NCBI GenBank assembly: GCA_002356455.1
Contig: AP017968.1
Coordinates: forward strand, 1,922,001-1,986,000
Direction: 5' to 3'
DNA length: 64,000 nt
Source: Fusobacterium varium
GTDB taxonomy: Bacteria; Fusobacteriota; Fusobacteriia; Fusobacteriales; Fusobacteriaceae
In this document: piece by piece, positions 10,801-18,347 of the stretch
Layout of the letters: every line of letters begins with the position of its first letter
Numbering within the stretch: the first letter of the stretch is position 1
The notes under the pieces: generated by a model
What the model was told of the DNA's origin: nothing
What the model saw: the letters and a program-made list of their open reading frames with translations, nothing else
Database searches by the model: none
Translations under genes and position numbers: made by a program

Positions 10801-11816
10801 AATTCATTTTGCAATATTGTTTTATATTCTTTTCTCAATAAAACCATTTTCTTTTTAACATCTTCCGTTGCAGAATTTTTTAATCCTTTTATTATCTCAT
10901 CATAATGTTTAGAAAGTTTTTCTGCTATTTTACTGCTTTGATTTACTCCATTTCGAGCTAGGCTTTGTTCACAATTTTTTATTCCCTTCACTGCTTCACT
11001 TATTTGACTTTTCTTTAAAGCTGTATTCCCCTGTAGAGCAAGTGGGAGAAAAATAGAAATCCAATATAATGCAGTTAATCCTATTTCTATTCTCTCATTT
11101 ATCAAATGCATTCTTTCATATACTTCTCTAGGCTGATATGAAACTTTTAAATTATAAATATTTTCTAGCTCGTTTGTTATGAATTCTTCTTCCTCTTCTT
11201 CTGTAATTTCTAATTTTTTATTATTTATATCAAATTTTTCTACTTTATATTTTTCTATTCCATCTTCATTAATTTTACCTAATTCATATCTTTCATAATA
11301 GCCATCCTGATCTATAAATTCCGTAACTGCTTTTCTTTCTAATTTTATTTTTGCTTCAATTTCAAATATAAAATCAGAAAAGTCAGTAGATATCTTATAG
11401 CCATCTCCACCATACAACAGCTCCCATTCTTCTAAAAATTTTCCTTCATCATTTCCTAATCTATACTTTTCATAATACTCATATATTATTCCTGATTTGT
11501 ATTTTAATTCATCAATACTGTTGTATACTGTTGAATATGGTTTATTTTCATCTTCTCTTTTTCTCATAAATACTCTTGGAAGTGCTTTACTTCCATCTGA
11601 GTTTTCTATATTTTTTCCCAACTCATCCAATTTTATACTTTCTATTTCTTTTTCTAAGAGTGAATAAATTGTATGATTTGACAGAATTTCTTTTATATAT
11701 TCTCCCTCATTATTAGGATTAGGAACAATTCTGAATTCTTTTACTGTATCTGCAAATTCCATCTTTAAATTACTAAGATTACATATTGCTAATAATTCTC
11801 TATCAGTTATTTCCAT
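7890..11816 (-). CDS. Large putative effector: degenerate lipase-3-like domain and C-terminal PAAR-like (DUF4280) domain
   Basis: 1308 residues. The C-terminal ~115 residues match DUF4280, a PAAR-like spike-tip family: KLACTMSGDSTTIFKA, then ITPFAKCTKT, then GKCECMIVGEW, then LTNKSTIKCVKSGTIFV. Residues about 520-650 look like a class-3 lipase/alpha-beta hydrolase fold: IVICFKNSDF followed by YEVIVTGFNIGAELAG. The nucleophile elbow G-x-S-x-G reads G-F-N-I-G (Asn595), so the usual serine is absent. A hydrophobic stretch at about 660-692 may insert in membranes. The first ~60 residues are conserved in a nearby relic (12868-13011), suggesting a loading domain. The order PAAR gene, then VgrG-like gene, and the adjacent lipoproteins suggest a cargo/tip protein. 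Catalysis is uncertain. Strong ribosome site (TAGGAGG). Confidence 0.75.
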   Translation of the reverse strand: MEITDRELLAICNLSNLKMEFADTVKEFRIVPNPNNEGEYIKEILSNHTIYSLLEKEIESIKLDELGKNIENSDGSKALPRVFMRKREDENKPYSTVYNSIDELKYKSGIIYEYYEKYRLGNDEGKFLEEWELLYGGDGYKISTDFSDFIFEIEAKIKLERKAVTEFIDQDGYYERYELGKINEDGIEKYKVEKFDINNKKLEITEEEEEEFITNELENIYNLKVSYQPREVYERMHLINERIEIGLTALYWISIFLPLALQGNTALKKSQISEAVKGIKNCEQSLARNGVNQSSKIAEKLSKHYDEIIKGLKNSATEDVKKKMVLLRKEYKTILQNELKMKSSKAKEEKIKQLLKAMDKNNKEILEGSTRIIGQSFLKFQISDSLVNSVKGTLKNGKYIKKNEKTIIINLVKDYIKSSIDDVDAAAGEIVKIVKKAVSGRMNELLENAVTKENIITLFNERAVVTFYILDLSLKEIKENYKHKINNIEEKKKLEDLINKLENTQKELINCQFKQELKFDDFEFGVTILKNDNKKAIVICFKNSDFNSKISKRLITGDYHSDLIFMNIIEKYILEKIYLTNTKLRDYEVIVTGFNIGAELAGMFRLRYNHSTRVFKTRSLAIEPELLAFNVFDIGHIFKKKYVTFEKDISDFCKSFFKDNIIPFILSWVFTGGSSILTVAAFSALTASISIIENMINKEKIDKLYLKMCKIGLFSCEQREQCNYIKNSCKYLKEEIRSPDIVENAAEILQEKIEINLNYSRLRFNEKTLKEILPETNPIKIKIKKIDYITLMSELSLENSIEDETVYIVKNESDIKNKIFRTIKTPEKTTKDQYNANLFKRFFNKELEIGMKYDLKESYSFKIIEKDGEYSLEKEGHFRAEVYKQELVLSGYETTRKWKKVEVTHNITKKVPMTSDILSWYLFEHIEMQKTYKKNNNNLYRAYNAAGIKIHLLKDIEGEEERKKYENEKFYTILENNEFIFFPLIDSKSGNILYENTDNGKKYIVKCNAVNDNYIGSFFRSYMEDYVNSRDIIPKKDAYDDTLKETDEKSYYEKMINGHSFSLQSGKEKKYINADFLSYILDKETTLEIMEDNGARGFYLLHNLIVEKLEDNPDILNKFYIIKNGEIETEKIIKIGHLLGEEYNQKAIEYLYNYDSKYKAKGKNNLPFDRIRRGILTLNVKVPKEGKGLEDLAADKIIMTTGNKLACTMSGDSTTIFKATKNGWVKGKGKTIGTSSDKIVGTNITPFAKCTKTKSGKCECMIVGEWSNTSETNKIAGERLLTNKSTIKCVKSGTIFVKNSEWEDLMTK

Positions 11817-11826
11817 GAACTACCTC

Positions 11827-12774
11827 CTACCAAGTTTCCCAATCAAACTTTATATTATTTATAGTGTCATATTCCTTTTCTTCTCTATTATCTAACTTTT
11901 GTGCTTTTATATATTTGGGAGAATATACTTTAACATAGAGTAATCCTCCAAAAAATCGATTGCGATACTCTGCTTTATTTATTGAATTTATTTTATTTAA
12001 AATTTCTTTTTTACTCATATCAGCAAATTCTTTATCTCCTGCTTTCATCATTTCTCTTTTTTTCTTTCTTCTATCATTTTCTGATAAATTTTTAGGAAAA
12101 TTCTCTAACAACTTTTTAGGATTAGAAATAAGTGCCCTTTCATCTACAATCAAGATATCCAAATCCACATATTCAAAAGTTCCACTCTCTTTCATAAACT
12201 GAATAAATTCGTAAATCTGTTTCCTATACCATTCCCTGTCTTCATCATTTTCTACTCTTCCAAATATGTAGATTCCTCCCTTTATAATTAAGGCTGTTCT
12301 TTCTTCATCACTTACTTTAACTATATTTTCAAAGCTGTAGTCCTCTAATATTCTATTAAACCATATATCATATACTTGTAATACATTATTCCCAAATAAT
12401 TCTTCCAGTTTCTTTCCATAAAATTCTTCTGCTGATTCATTTACTTTTACTATTCCATAAGTATCTCCTGCTTTTCCTAATTTTTCTCCAAATATTCCTT
12501 TTTCTATATTTACTGTTCCTGATTCTCTATAGTATTTATCTCTTTCTTTTGGTGTTCCTACATATTTACTTGGATATATTTCTGCCTGATACCATATATC
12601 ATCATCTCCATCTGACCTTCTTCCTATATATCCTATTTCAAATTCTTCTCCATATCTTTCTATCAAATGTTTTGATAAGGCTTCCTTTGCTTCTTGTGAT
12701 GTTACTTCCTTACCACATGATATGAATGACAATGCTATTAACAAAACAATTAATATTCTAAATAGTTTCTTCAT
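11827..12774 (-). CDS. Lipoprotein, candidate immunity partner of the 1308-residue protein
   Basis: 315 residues with a lipoprotein signal (LIALSFISCGKE; Cys after FIS). The mature part is soluble, with blocks such as EAKEALSKHLIERYGEEF, ENDEDREWYRKQIYEFIQFM and SAEEFYGKKLEELFG. It is closely similar over its first ~200 residues to the next lipoprotein upstream (13024-13998), and the two diverge toward the C-terminus. It sits 10 bp before the PAAR-tipped effector candidate. Immunity proteins of envelope-targeting type VI lipases are commonly periplasmic lipoproteins beside their effector, so an immunity role is a reasonable inference, not proven. No catalytic motif seen. Confidence 0.75.
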   Translation of the reverse strand: MKKLFRILIVLLIALSFISCGKEVTSQEAKEALSKHLIERYGEEFEIGYIGRRSDGDDDIWYQAEIYPSKYVGTPKERDKYYRESGTVNIEKGIFGEKLGKAGDTYGIVKVNESAEEFYGKKLEELFGNNVLQVYDIWFNRILEDYSFENIVKVSDEERTALIIKGGIYIFGRVENDEDREWYRKQIYEFIQFMKESGTFEYVDLDILIVDERALISNPKKLLENFPKNLSENDRRKKKREMMKAGDKEFADMSKKEILNKINSINKAEYRNRFFGGLLYVKVYSPKYIKAQKLDNREEKEYDTINNIKFDWETW

Positions 12775-12867
12775 CTTTCCTCCCTTTTAAACCTTAACTT
12801 TATAGAAAACTTTTTCATAGCTTTCTATCAAAAAGTTTCCCATAATATTAAAATTGTTGCTATTTTT

Positions 12868-13011
12868 TTAATTTTTAAAATTTAAATAAATTGTATGATT
12901 TGACAGAACTTTTTGTGTGTTTTGATCTCTCTCTTTTACTACATCAGCGAATTTCATTCGCAAATTTGATAAATTACAAATTGCCAGCAATTCTTTATCT
13001 GTTATCTCCAT
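12868..13011 (-). pseudogene. Relic of a second effector gene (5' end only)
   Basis: A 47-codon open frame with its own good ribosome site (AAAGGAGAT). Its first 27 residues (MEITDKELLAICNLSNLRMK, then FADVVKE) nearly repeat the start of the 1308-residue protein, and LSNHTIY follows after a shortened linker. Homology stops near 12888, and the frame then ends in AT-rich DNA. It sits between the two paralogous lipoprotein genes, where a second effector would be expected if the lipoprotein-effector pair had been duplicated. I read it as the stump of a deleted effector. Confidence 0.75.
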
Positions 13012-13023
13012 AAGTTATCTCCT

Positions 13024-13998
13024 TTAATAATTTTCTGTTCTAAATTTTACATCTTCAATTTTATTATATTTTAATTTTTCTCTATGATCCAATTTCTGTG
13101 ATTCTATATATTTTTCAGAATATATGTGTGAATATAAAAGACTGTTATAAAAACTCCAACTGTATACTCCACCATCACTATTAAAAGCAATTGTTCTATT
13201 TATTCCCTCTAATTTTATTTTTATTTTTTCTGAGGATAATTTTTCAGTAATTTGGTTCATTAACTCTTTTTTCTTTTTTCTAAAATCTATATCTGAAAGT
13301 AATTCTCTATTCATTGACAGTTCTTGTTTTAATTTATTATTATTTTCAAATTGTTTTGTAAGTACTCTATCATCTACAATAATAATTCCCAAACTCACAT
13401 ATTCAAAAGTTTCTGTTTCTTTCATAAACTGAATAAATTCGTAAATTTGTTTCCTATACCATTCCCTATCTTCATCATTTTCTACTCTTCCAAATATGTA
13501 GATTCCTCCTTTTATTGTTAATCTTACCCCTTCTTCTTTCCATACCTTTATTATTTTTTCAAAGCTATAGTCCTCTAATATTCTATTAAATCTTATATCA
13601 TATACTTGTAATACATTATCCCCAAATAATTCTTTCAGCTTCTTTCCATAAAATTCTTCTGCTGATTCATTTATTTTTACTTTTCCATAAGTATCCCCTA
13701 CAAATCCTACTCTATCTCCTAGTATTCCTTTTTCTATATTTACTGTTCCTCTTCTATGATAATATTTATCTCTTTCTTTTGATGTTCCCACATATTTACT
13801 TGGATATATTTCTGCTTCATACCACACTTCTTTTCCATCTGATCTTTTTCCCATATATCCTATTTCAAATTCTTCTCCATATCTTTCTACCAAATGTTTT
13901 GATAAGGCTTCCTTTGCTTCATATGTTGTTGCTTTCTGTCCACATGATACAAATAATAATATTAGTACCAGTAAAAAATATTTTATCTTTTTTTTCAT
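13024..13998 (-). CDS. Lipoprotein paralogue, candidate orphan immunity protein
   Basis: 324 residues with a lipoprotein signal (LILLFVSCGQK). It is a clear paralogue of the lipoprotein at 11827-12774: shared KEALSKHL.ERYGEEFEIGY, AEIYPSKYVGT, NESAEEFYGKKL and REWYRKQIYEFIQFMKE. The last ~100 residues differ, which in immunity families is often the part that decides specificity. Its downstream neighbour is only the stump of an effector gene, so this may be a retained orphan immunity gene. Two bp separate it from the DUF3592-like gene upstream. Confidence 0.75.
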   Translation of the reverse strand: MKKKIKYFLLVLILLFVSCGQKATTYEAKEALSKHLVERYGEEFEIGYMGKRSDGKEVWYEAEIYPSKYVGTSKERDKYYHRRGTVNIEKGILGDRVGFVGDTYGKVKINESAEEFYGKKLKELFGDNVLQVYDIRFNRILEDYSFEKIIKVWKEEGVRLTIKGGIYIFGRVENDEDREWYRKQIYEFIQFMKETETFEYVSLGIIIVDDRVLTKQFENNNKLKQELSMNRELLSDIDFRKKKKELMNQITEKLSSEKIKIKLEGINRTIAFNSDGGVYSWSFYNSLLYSHIYSEKYIESQKLDHREKLKYNKIEDVKFRTENY

Positions 13999-14000
13999 AG

Positions 14001-14324
14001 CTACATCGCCCTAATAAGAATAAAAACAATTCCTGCAATAATAAGGATGTATCCTCTATTTGCTCCTTTTATAGAACAGACTTCTGGCTGTTCCTTATTA
14101 TATTCTATCTCTATTTCTTCTCCTATTTTATCCTCAGAATTTAATAATCCTCCTTCTATTGTTTTAGCCTCTACTATTTCTCCATCACATTCAAATTTCA
14201 CTATATAATATCTATTAAACTTTGTTAATCCAACAATAGTTCCTTTATATGTTTCTGCTTCTATTTTTGATTTTTTCATCATCAGCCATACACCTACTGC
14301 TATCAATGCAAGTCCTGCTCCCAT
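14001..14324 (-). CDS. DUF3592-like small membrane protein
   Basis: 107 residues with one membrane helix at each end (GAGLALIAVGVWLMM and GYILIIAGIVFILI) and a soluble domain of about 65 residues between them (EAETYKGTIVGL ... EIEYNKEQPEVCS), the DUF3592 arrangement. Function unknown in the family. Good ribosome site (GAGGAGAT). Within the cluster it directly precedes the lipoprotein-effector block. Confidence 0.65.
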   Translation of the reverse strand: MGAGLALIAVGVWLMMKKSKIEAETYKGTIVGLTKFNRYYIVKFECDGEIVEAKTIEGGLLNSEDKIGEEIEIEYNKEQPEVCSIKGANRGYILIIAGIVFILIRAM

Positions 14325-14342
14325 TTACATCTCCTCCTAAAT

Positions 14343-15056
14343 TTAAAATACTGCTATTTCTCCTATTTTCATAGTTATTTCTACACCTATAACTCCAAAA
14401 TGATATTCCCAGAATAAGTCCAACTCCAAACCTATTGGTAAAAATATTTCTTTAAGAAACTCAACTTTTTTTATATTTTCTTCTGTTTTTATATAATTTA
14501 AATAAATTACAAGATTGGTATCTGAAGAAAGATTGTCATATATTATAGAATCTTTAAATATTTTCTTTATAGATTTTTTAAAAGCTTCTATCATGTTAAG
14601 ATGACAATACATATCATAAAGAATATCTACAACTATATGTTTTTCGTATTCTTTAAATAATTTAAAAAGATTTGTACTCTCCTTTCCAAAGCATCCCTTT
14701 TCTATGTCTTTACGTATTTCTTTTACTATGATATCTTTTTTATTTTGCCCTAGATATAAGTCCATTTCTCCTAATAGGTGAAATAATATATTCACTAATG
14801 ATTTTTTTAACTCTATTTCCATTTCTTCAAAATCAGGATATGTTATTATCTGAAAAATTTCATTAAATCTTATAAAAGGATTTATTTCAACTTTCACATC
14901 ACTAGTTTCTATTTCATTCTGAATATTATTTATATTAGTCATATTTACTTCTATATATGGTGAAATTACCTCAGATATTTCAAAGTTTATATTTTCATTA
15001 TTTTTTTCAATAAAGCTTGTTAAAGGATACCATAAAAAATTATATTGATTCTCCAT
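14343..15056 (-). CDS. Candidate baseplate protein (tail-protein-I/TssG-like position)
   Basis: 237 residues, cytosolic, not securely assigned. The C-terminus (FLKEIFLPIGLELDLFWEY then HFGVIGVEI) resembles the 'leP.gl.v.v' ending typical of phage tail-protein-I/TssG-type wedge subunits. Its start codon overlaps the stop of the 422-residue gene by one base, as expected for partners in one complex. A baseplate wedge role is inferred from this and from the cluster. Confidence 0.55.
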   Translation of the reverse strand: MENQYNFLWYPLTSFIEKNNENINFEISEVISPYIEVNMTNINNIQNEIETSDVKVEINPFIRFNEIFQIITYPDFEEMEIELKKSLVNILFHLLGEMDLYLGQNKKDIIVKEIRKDIEKGCFGKESTNLFKLFKEYEKHIVVDILYDMYCHLNMIEAFKKSIKKIFKDSIIYDNLSSDTNLVIYLNYIKTEENIKKVEFLKEIFLPIGLELDLFWEYHFGVIGVEITMKIGEIAVF

Positions 15057-16324
15057 TATACCAATACTCCTTTACAATCATATTCAGGAAAAGACAACTG
15101 TAACTCAGAGATTATAAAATCAAGAATCTCTTTAATATAGAAATCTTTCTTTATAATCTTAAAATAGAAATACATATTTGAATTTTTCCCTTTTAACTTA
15201 AATTCATCTATTACAAATGGATTAGAATCGTTTGTAGGTATGTATCTTTTTTCTTCATTTGTTATCTCTACTCTTACCAGCTCCATTCTTTTAGTAATAT
15301 CATCAAAACTATTTACAATTCTCTTTATCTCCCCTAAGTTTCTTAATCTTATATCATTTTCCATTTTTATTTTATTGATAAAAGAAGGATTTATTCTATT
15401 AGAAAACACAGGAAAGTTCAGTTTCTTTTCATATACTTTTTCATCCACTTCAGCAATTTTTATAAACTCCCATTTCATTTCTCTATTTTCATCTGTTATT
15501 ATCCTAAACCCATTCAATATTCTTTGTATATAATAGATATAGATATCTTTATCAGGACATAAATATACATTATTGTTATTATTAAAAAATAATGTATGTT
15601 CATAATGTATTCTATCTTTAGTTGGATTTATTTCTCCATTCCCAAGCATATTTATTCGAATAATATTCCATAGTATGAGATAATCTTCCACCCAGTTTTT
15701 CTCAAAGCCTTTTTTATCAATAACTATATTTAAGACTTCATCTGTCTTTTTTAATTCTTCCAATAGTTCTTCTTGGAATTCAATTATTACCACTTTAAAA
15801 GCTTTATATAAATATGGAGTGTTTAAAGTTCTCCATTTTAAACCATTTAACCCAAATACATCATATATTTCTTTTATTTTTTTATCATAGCTCTCATCTT
15901 TCTCCAATTTGAAAGTAAAAGAGTAAGTTATCCCATTCAGCTTTCCAATACCATCAAAAGTTAAATTAGAAATTGTTTCAATATTTTCTCTATCTATATC
16001 TAATACTATTTTTTTATAAACTTTATCTTCACTATTTAAAATTTCTACCAATGGTCTTTCTATTACATCTGAAAGTATAATAGGTGAAAAATTTTCTTCA
16101 TATAGATAAAAATCATTTTTTGGAACTATCATATTTATAATACTTATATTATTTTCTTGAGATATAGCTGAATCTAATATTTTGCTTTCAAAATCTTCTA
16201 TCCTTTTTTCTAGATCATTAACCAAAAATTCAAAAGTCTTTAAAGAAGTTTTTCTGAAAAGCATTCTGTCATCTTCAATCAAATTTTTAAGTTCATTCTC
16301 TATAATCTTTTTTATATGTTTCAT
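15056..16324 (-). CDS. Candidate baseplate wedge protein (J/TssF-like position)
   Basis: 422 residues without signal or membrane segments; mixed alpha/beta with a charged N-terminal coiled-coil stretch (residues 1-45). No clear motif. Size, cytosolic character and one-base overlap with the smaller following gene parallel the large/small wedge pair of contractile systems (gpJ-gpI, TssF-TssG). This is an inference from context and needs a profile or structure comparison. It is the first gene after an internal hairpin pair and a weak candidate promoter, so it may begin a sub-operon. Confidence 0.5.
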   Translation of the reverse strand: MKHIKKIIENELKNLIEDDRMLFRKTSLKTFEFLVNDLEKRIEDFESKILDSAISQENNISIINMIVPKNDFYLYEENFSPIILSDVIERPLVEILNSEDKVYKKIVLDIDRENIETISNLTFDGIGKLNGITYSFTFKLEKDESYDKKIKEIYDVFGLNGLKWRTLNTPYLYKAFKVVIIEFQEELLEELKKTDEVLNIVIDKKGFEKNWVEDYLILWNIIRINMLGNGEINPTKDRIHYEHTLFFNNNNNVYLCPDKDIYIYYIQRILNGFRIITDENREMKWEFIKIAEVDEKVYEKKLNFPVFSNRINPSFINKIKMENDIRLRNLGEIKRIVNSFDDITKRMELVRVEITNEEKRYIPTNDSNPFVIDEFKLKGKNSNMYFYFKIIKKDFYIKEILDFIISELQLSFPEYDCKGVLV

Positions 16325-16356
16325 CTTTCCACCTCTATTTTGTTCTCGTTTTCAAA

Positions 16357-16385
16357 ATTATAAAAATTTTCTATAACTAATTAAA
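16357..16385 (-). promoter_or_regulatory. Weak internal promoter candidate
   Basis: On the minus strand TTTAAT-N17-TATAAT lies just after the hairpins at 16383-16439 and about 30 nt before the start of the 422-residue gene. The -10 is perfect, the -35 poor. Confidence 0.3.
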
Positions 16386-16439
16386 AAACTTTTATAATCT
16401 TAAAAGTTTGCTGCATAGAATTTCTTTCTTCTATGCAGC
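16383..16439 (-). terminator. Internal double hairpin (partial terminator/attenuator) within the cluster
   Basis: Read on the minus strand, GCTGCATAGAA pairs perfectly with TTCTATGCAGC (8-nt loop). A second hairpin (AAACTTTTA with TAAAAGTTT) follows and runs into T6. This is a plausible terminator in the middle of the cluster. Confidence 0.6.
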
Positions 16440-16445
16440 TTTCTT

Positions 16446-17438
16446 TTATTTTTTTAGACATGAACTTAATATTTTTAAATACTCTTCATACTGTCTATCT
16501 GCAAATTCTTTCTGCCCTTCTGGTATAAAATTTGTTATCAATATTGTATATTCATCTTTTGATATTAGATTTGACATTGTTATAATATCAAACAATTTCT
16601 CATCTTTAAAATATGTATTTTGATATTCTTTTGAAGATACTCCAAAATATTTTTCTGATTTTTTATCTTCCCCTATATATTTAAAGCCCTGCATATCTTT
16701 GCCAAATCTTAAATTGTAATCTCTTCTTTTTTCTATTACTCTTTTATTGAAGTTATCATTGCTTTCTATTATTATTTGTCTTCTTAAGCCAGCTTTCTTT
16801 TCATCTAAAACTATCATTACATATGAAGGCATTCCATTTTTCTTTTTACTATATTCAAATTCTACAAATTTATGAGTATTATCAAATTCTCTTTTTAATT
16901 TTTTCACATCAAATATTTGATCTATTTCTTTTGGTTTTTTAAAAACTTTTTTTGGTCTTTCTTTTACTTTCATTGATGGGTCTATTGCTTCTTTTACCAA
17001 TTCTAATGTTTCTATATAATCTTCTTCAACTCCAGTATAAACTATTGCAAATTTAATTTTTTCAAAGAAAAAATTTTCTTTCTTTCTAATTCCAATTTCT
17101 GTATATTTTGTATATTCCTTTGAAGCACTTCCTAGATATTCTACACTCAAAAGTCCATTTCCATTAAATGTATAGTCATCTTCTAAAGCTGACTTATGAA
17201 ATCTTCTTTCAGCTGTTTCTGGATTATCTCCTTTTTTGTAATTTGAAATATCTATTGTTACATCTCTTTCCCTATTTATAAACCTCATATAGTGATTTTC
17301 TTTCTTTTCTTCATCTACAAACTCCCATTCAGAAAATACTTTTTTTATTCTTTCTGCATTGAATATATAGTTGTTTTCAAATGAATATGCTGCTATTTGG
17401 AATGTTAAAAATAGAATTACAGCTATTATTTTTTTCAT
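16446..17438 (-). CDS. Exported protein with an internally duplicated domain
   Basis: 330 residues. A signal peptide (MKKIIAVILFLTFQIAAYSF) without a lipobox predicts a periplasmic protein. Two related halves are visible: residues about 27-150 (NAERIKKVFSEWEFVDEEKK ... LGSASKEYTKYTEIG) and about 175-320 (DVKKLKREFDNTHKFVEFEY ... FGVSSKEYQNTYF). Each ends in a helix after a beta-rich part (VYTGVEEDY; ILITNFIPEGQ). No known family recognised. As the main soluble periplasmic product of the cluster it might form part of an envelope anchor, but this is only inference from location. Confidence 0.6.
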   Translation of the reverse strand: MKKIIAVILFLTFQIAAYSFENNYIFNAERIKKVFSEWEFVDEEKKENHYMRFINRERDVTIDISNYKKGDNPETAERRFHKSALEDDYTFNGNGLLSVEYLGSASKEYTKYTEIGIRKKENFFFEKIKFAIVYTGVEEDYIETLELVKEAIDPSMKVKERPKKVFKKPKEIDQIFDVKKLKREFDNTHKFVEFEYSKKKNGMPSYVMIVLDEKKAGLRRQIIIESNDNFNKRVIEKRRDYNLRFGKDMQGFKYIGEDKKSEKYFGVSSKEYQNTYFKDEKLFDIITMSNLISKDEYTILITNFIPEGQKEFADRQYEEYLKILSSCLKK

Positions 17439-17450
17439 AAATACTCCTTT

Positions 17451-18329
17451 TTAATTGTCTTTTTTCAAATCTCCACCAAAAATTTTATTAAATGTATCTT
17501 TCACCCCATTAGTCACCTTATCTCCAAAGTTTTCTTTTTTTATTGTCATTGTTACATCATTTATTCCTCTATTATATTTTTCTTTTAAAGTAAAAGTATA
17601 TGTTCCCTCTCCTCTTTCTATATCAAAATTTTCACTGTAGCTGTCAATATACATACTTGGAATTTCATATATAAGGCTCTGAACTTCTGAAAGTACTATT
17701 TCAACTTTTACATCTTTATAGTCTTTAAATTCTTCTTCAACTCCATTATAATCTGGTGGATTCATATTATCTGATTTTTTATATGTAAGAGCCCATTCTT
17801 TTAATTTATTGCAGTTTTCTGCACTTTTTCCTAAATCTAATTTTTTCCAGTTTTGTGCATCTTTTTTGATTGCACTCATCATTTCCAGCCCTTGAAAGAC
17901 ATCTTTAAACTTCCATTTAGCTTTCAAACCATCTTCATAACTTTTGTACTCTGAAGTACTTGAAGGAATTATTCCAGTTACATTCCCTGTATTACTGAAT
18001 ATTCCTAATAAAGTCATTTCATCAGCTGCTGGTATTATTCTTCCCTTAACTGTAATAGCAAATCCCATTTCTTCTTTTACTAATGTCATTGGAGTAGCAT
18101 AACCTCCACTTTGAGCAAATTCTTTCCCTATGTTGACTATTGAATTATCAAAACCATTATTTTTTGGATCTTTTCCAATTTTTATACTATTAAGCTGAAT
18201 ACTTATTATTTCTTTTTCTGATAACTCTATTAAATCTCCTGCATCTATTACAGTTTCAATTTTTCCATCTTCACCTTGAAAATTATGTTTACCTGTAATC
18301 TTTTCTCCTATCTTTATTGAAGCTCTCAT
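17451..18329 (-). CDS. Tube-like or tube-adaptor protein with an Hcp-type C-terminal motif
   Basis: 292 residues, no signal or membrane segment. Residues about 226-252 (SMYIDSYSENFDIERGEGTY then TFTLKEKYN) align with residues 102-129 of the cluster's Hcp-like protein (NAFILDYTEDYNDKGGVGEF then KAIFKQKKE): the same hydrophobic-Asp/Ser-Tyr-x-Glu pattern, a Gly-rich turn, then F.L.K.K. This suggests a tube-fold domain embedded in a longer protein, as in tube initiators or tube-spike adaptors. The N-terminal ~100 residues look like a separate beta domain. Nineteen bp after the Hsp70-like gene. Confidence 0.55.
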   Translation of the reverse strand: MRASIKIGEKITGKHNFQGEDGKIETVIDAGDLIELSEKEIISIQLNSIKIGKDPKNNGFDNSIVNIGKEFAQSGGYATPMTLVKEEMGFAITVKGRIIPAADEMTLLGIFSNTGNVTGIIPSSTSEYKSYEDGLKAKWKFKDVFQGLEMMSAIKKDAQNWKKLDLGKSAENCNKLKEWALTYKKSDNMNPPDYNGVEEEFKDYKDVKVEIVLSEVQSLIYEIPSMYIDSYSENFDIERGEGTYTFTLKEKYNRGINDVTMTIKKENFGDKVTNGVKDTFNKIFGGDLKKDN

Positions 18330-18347
18330 AAAATCTCCTCCCTTATA

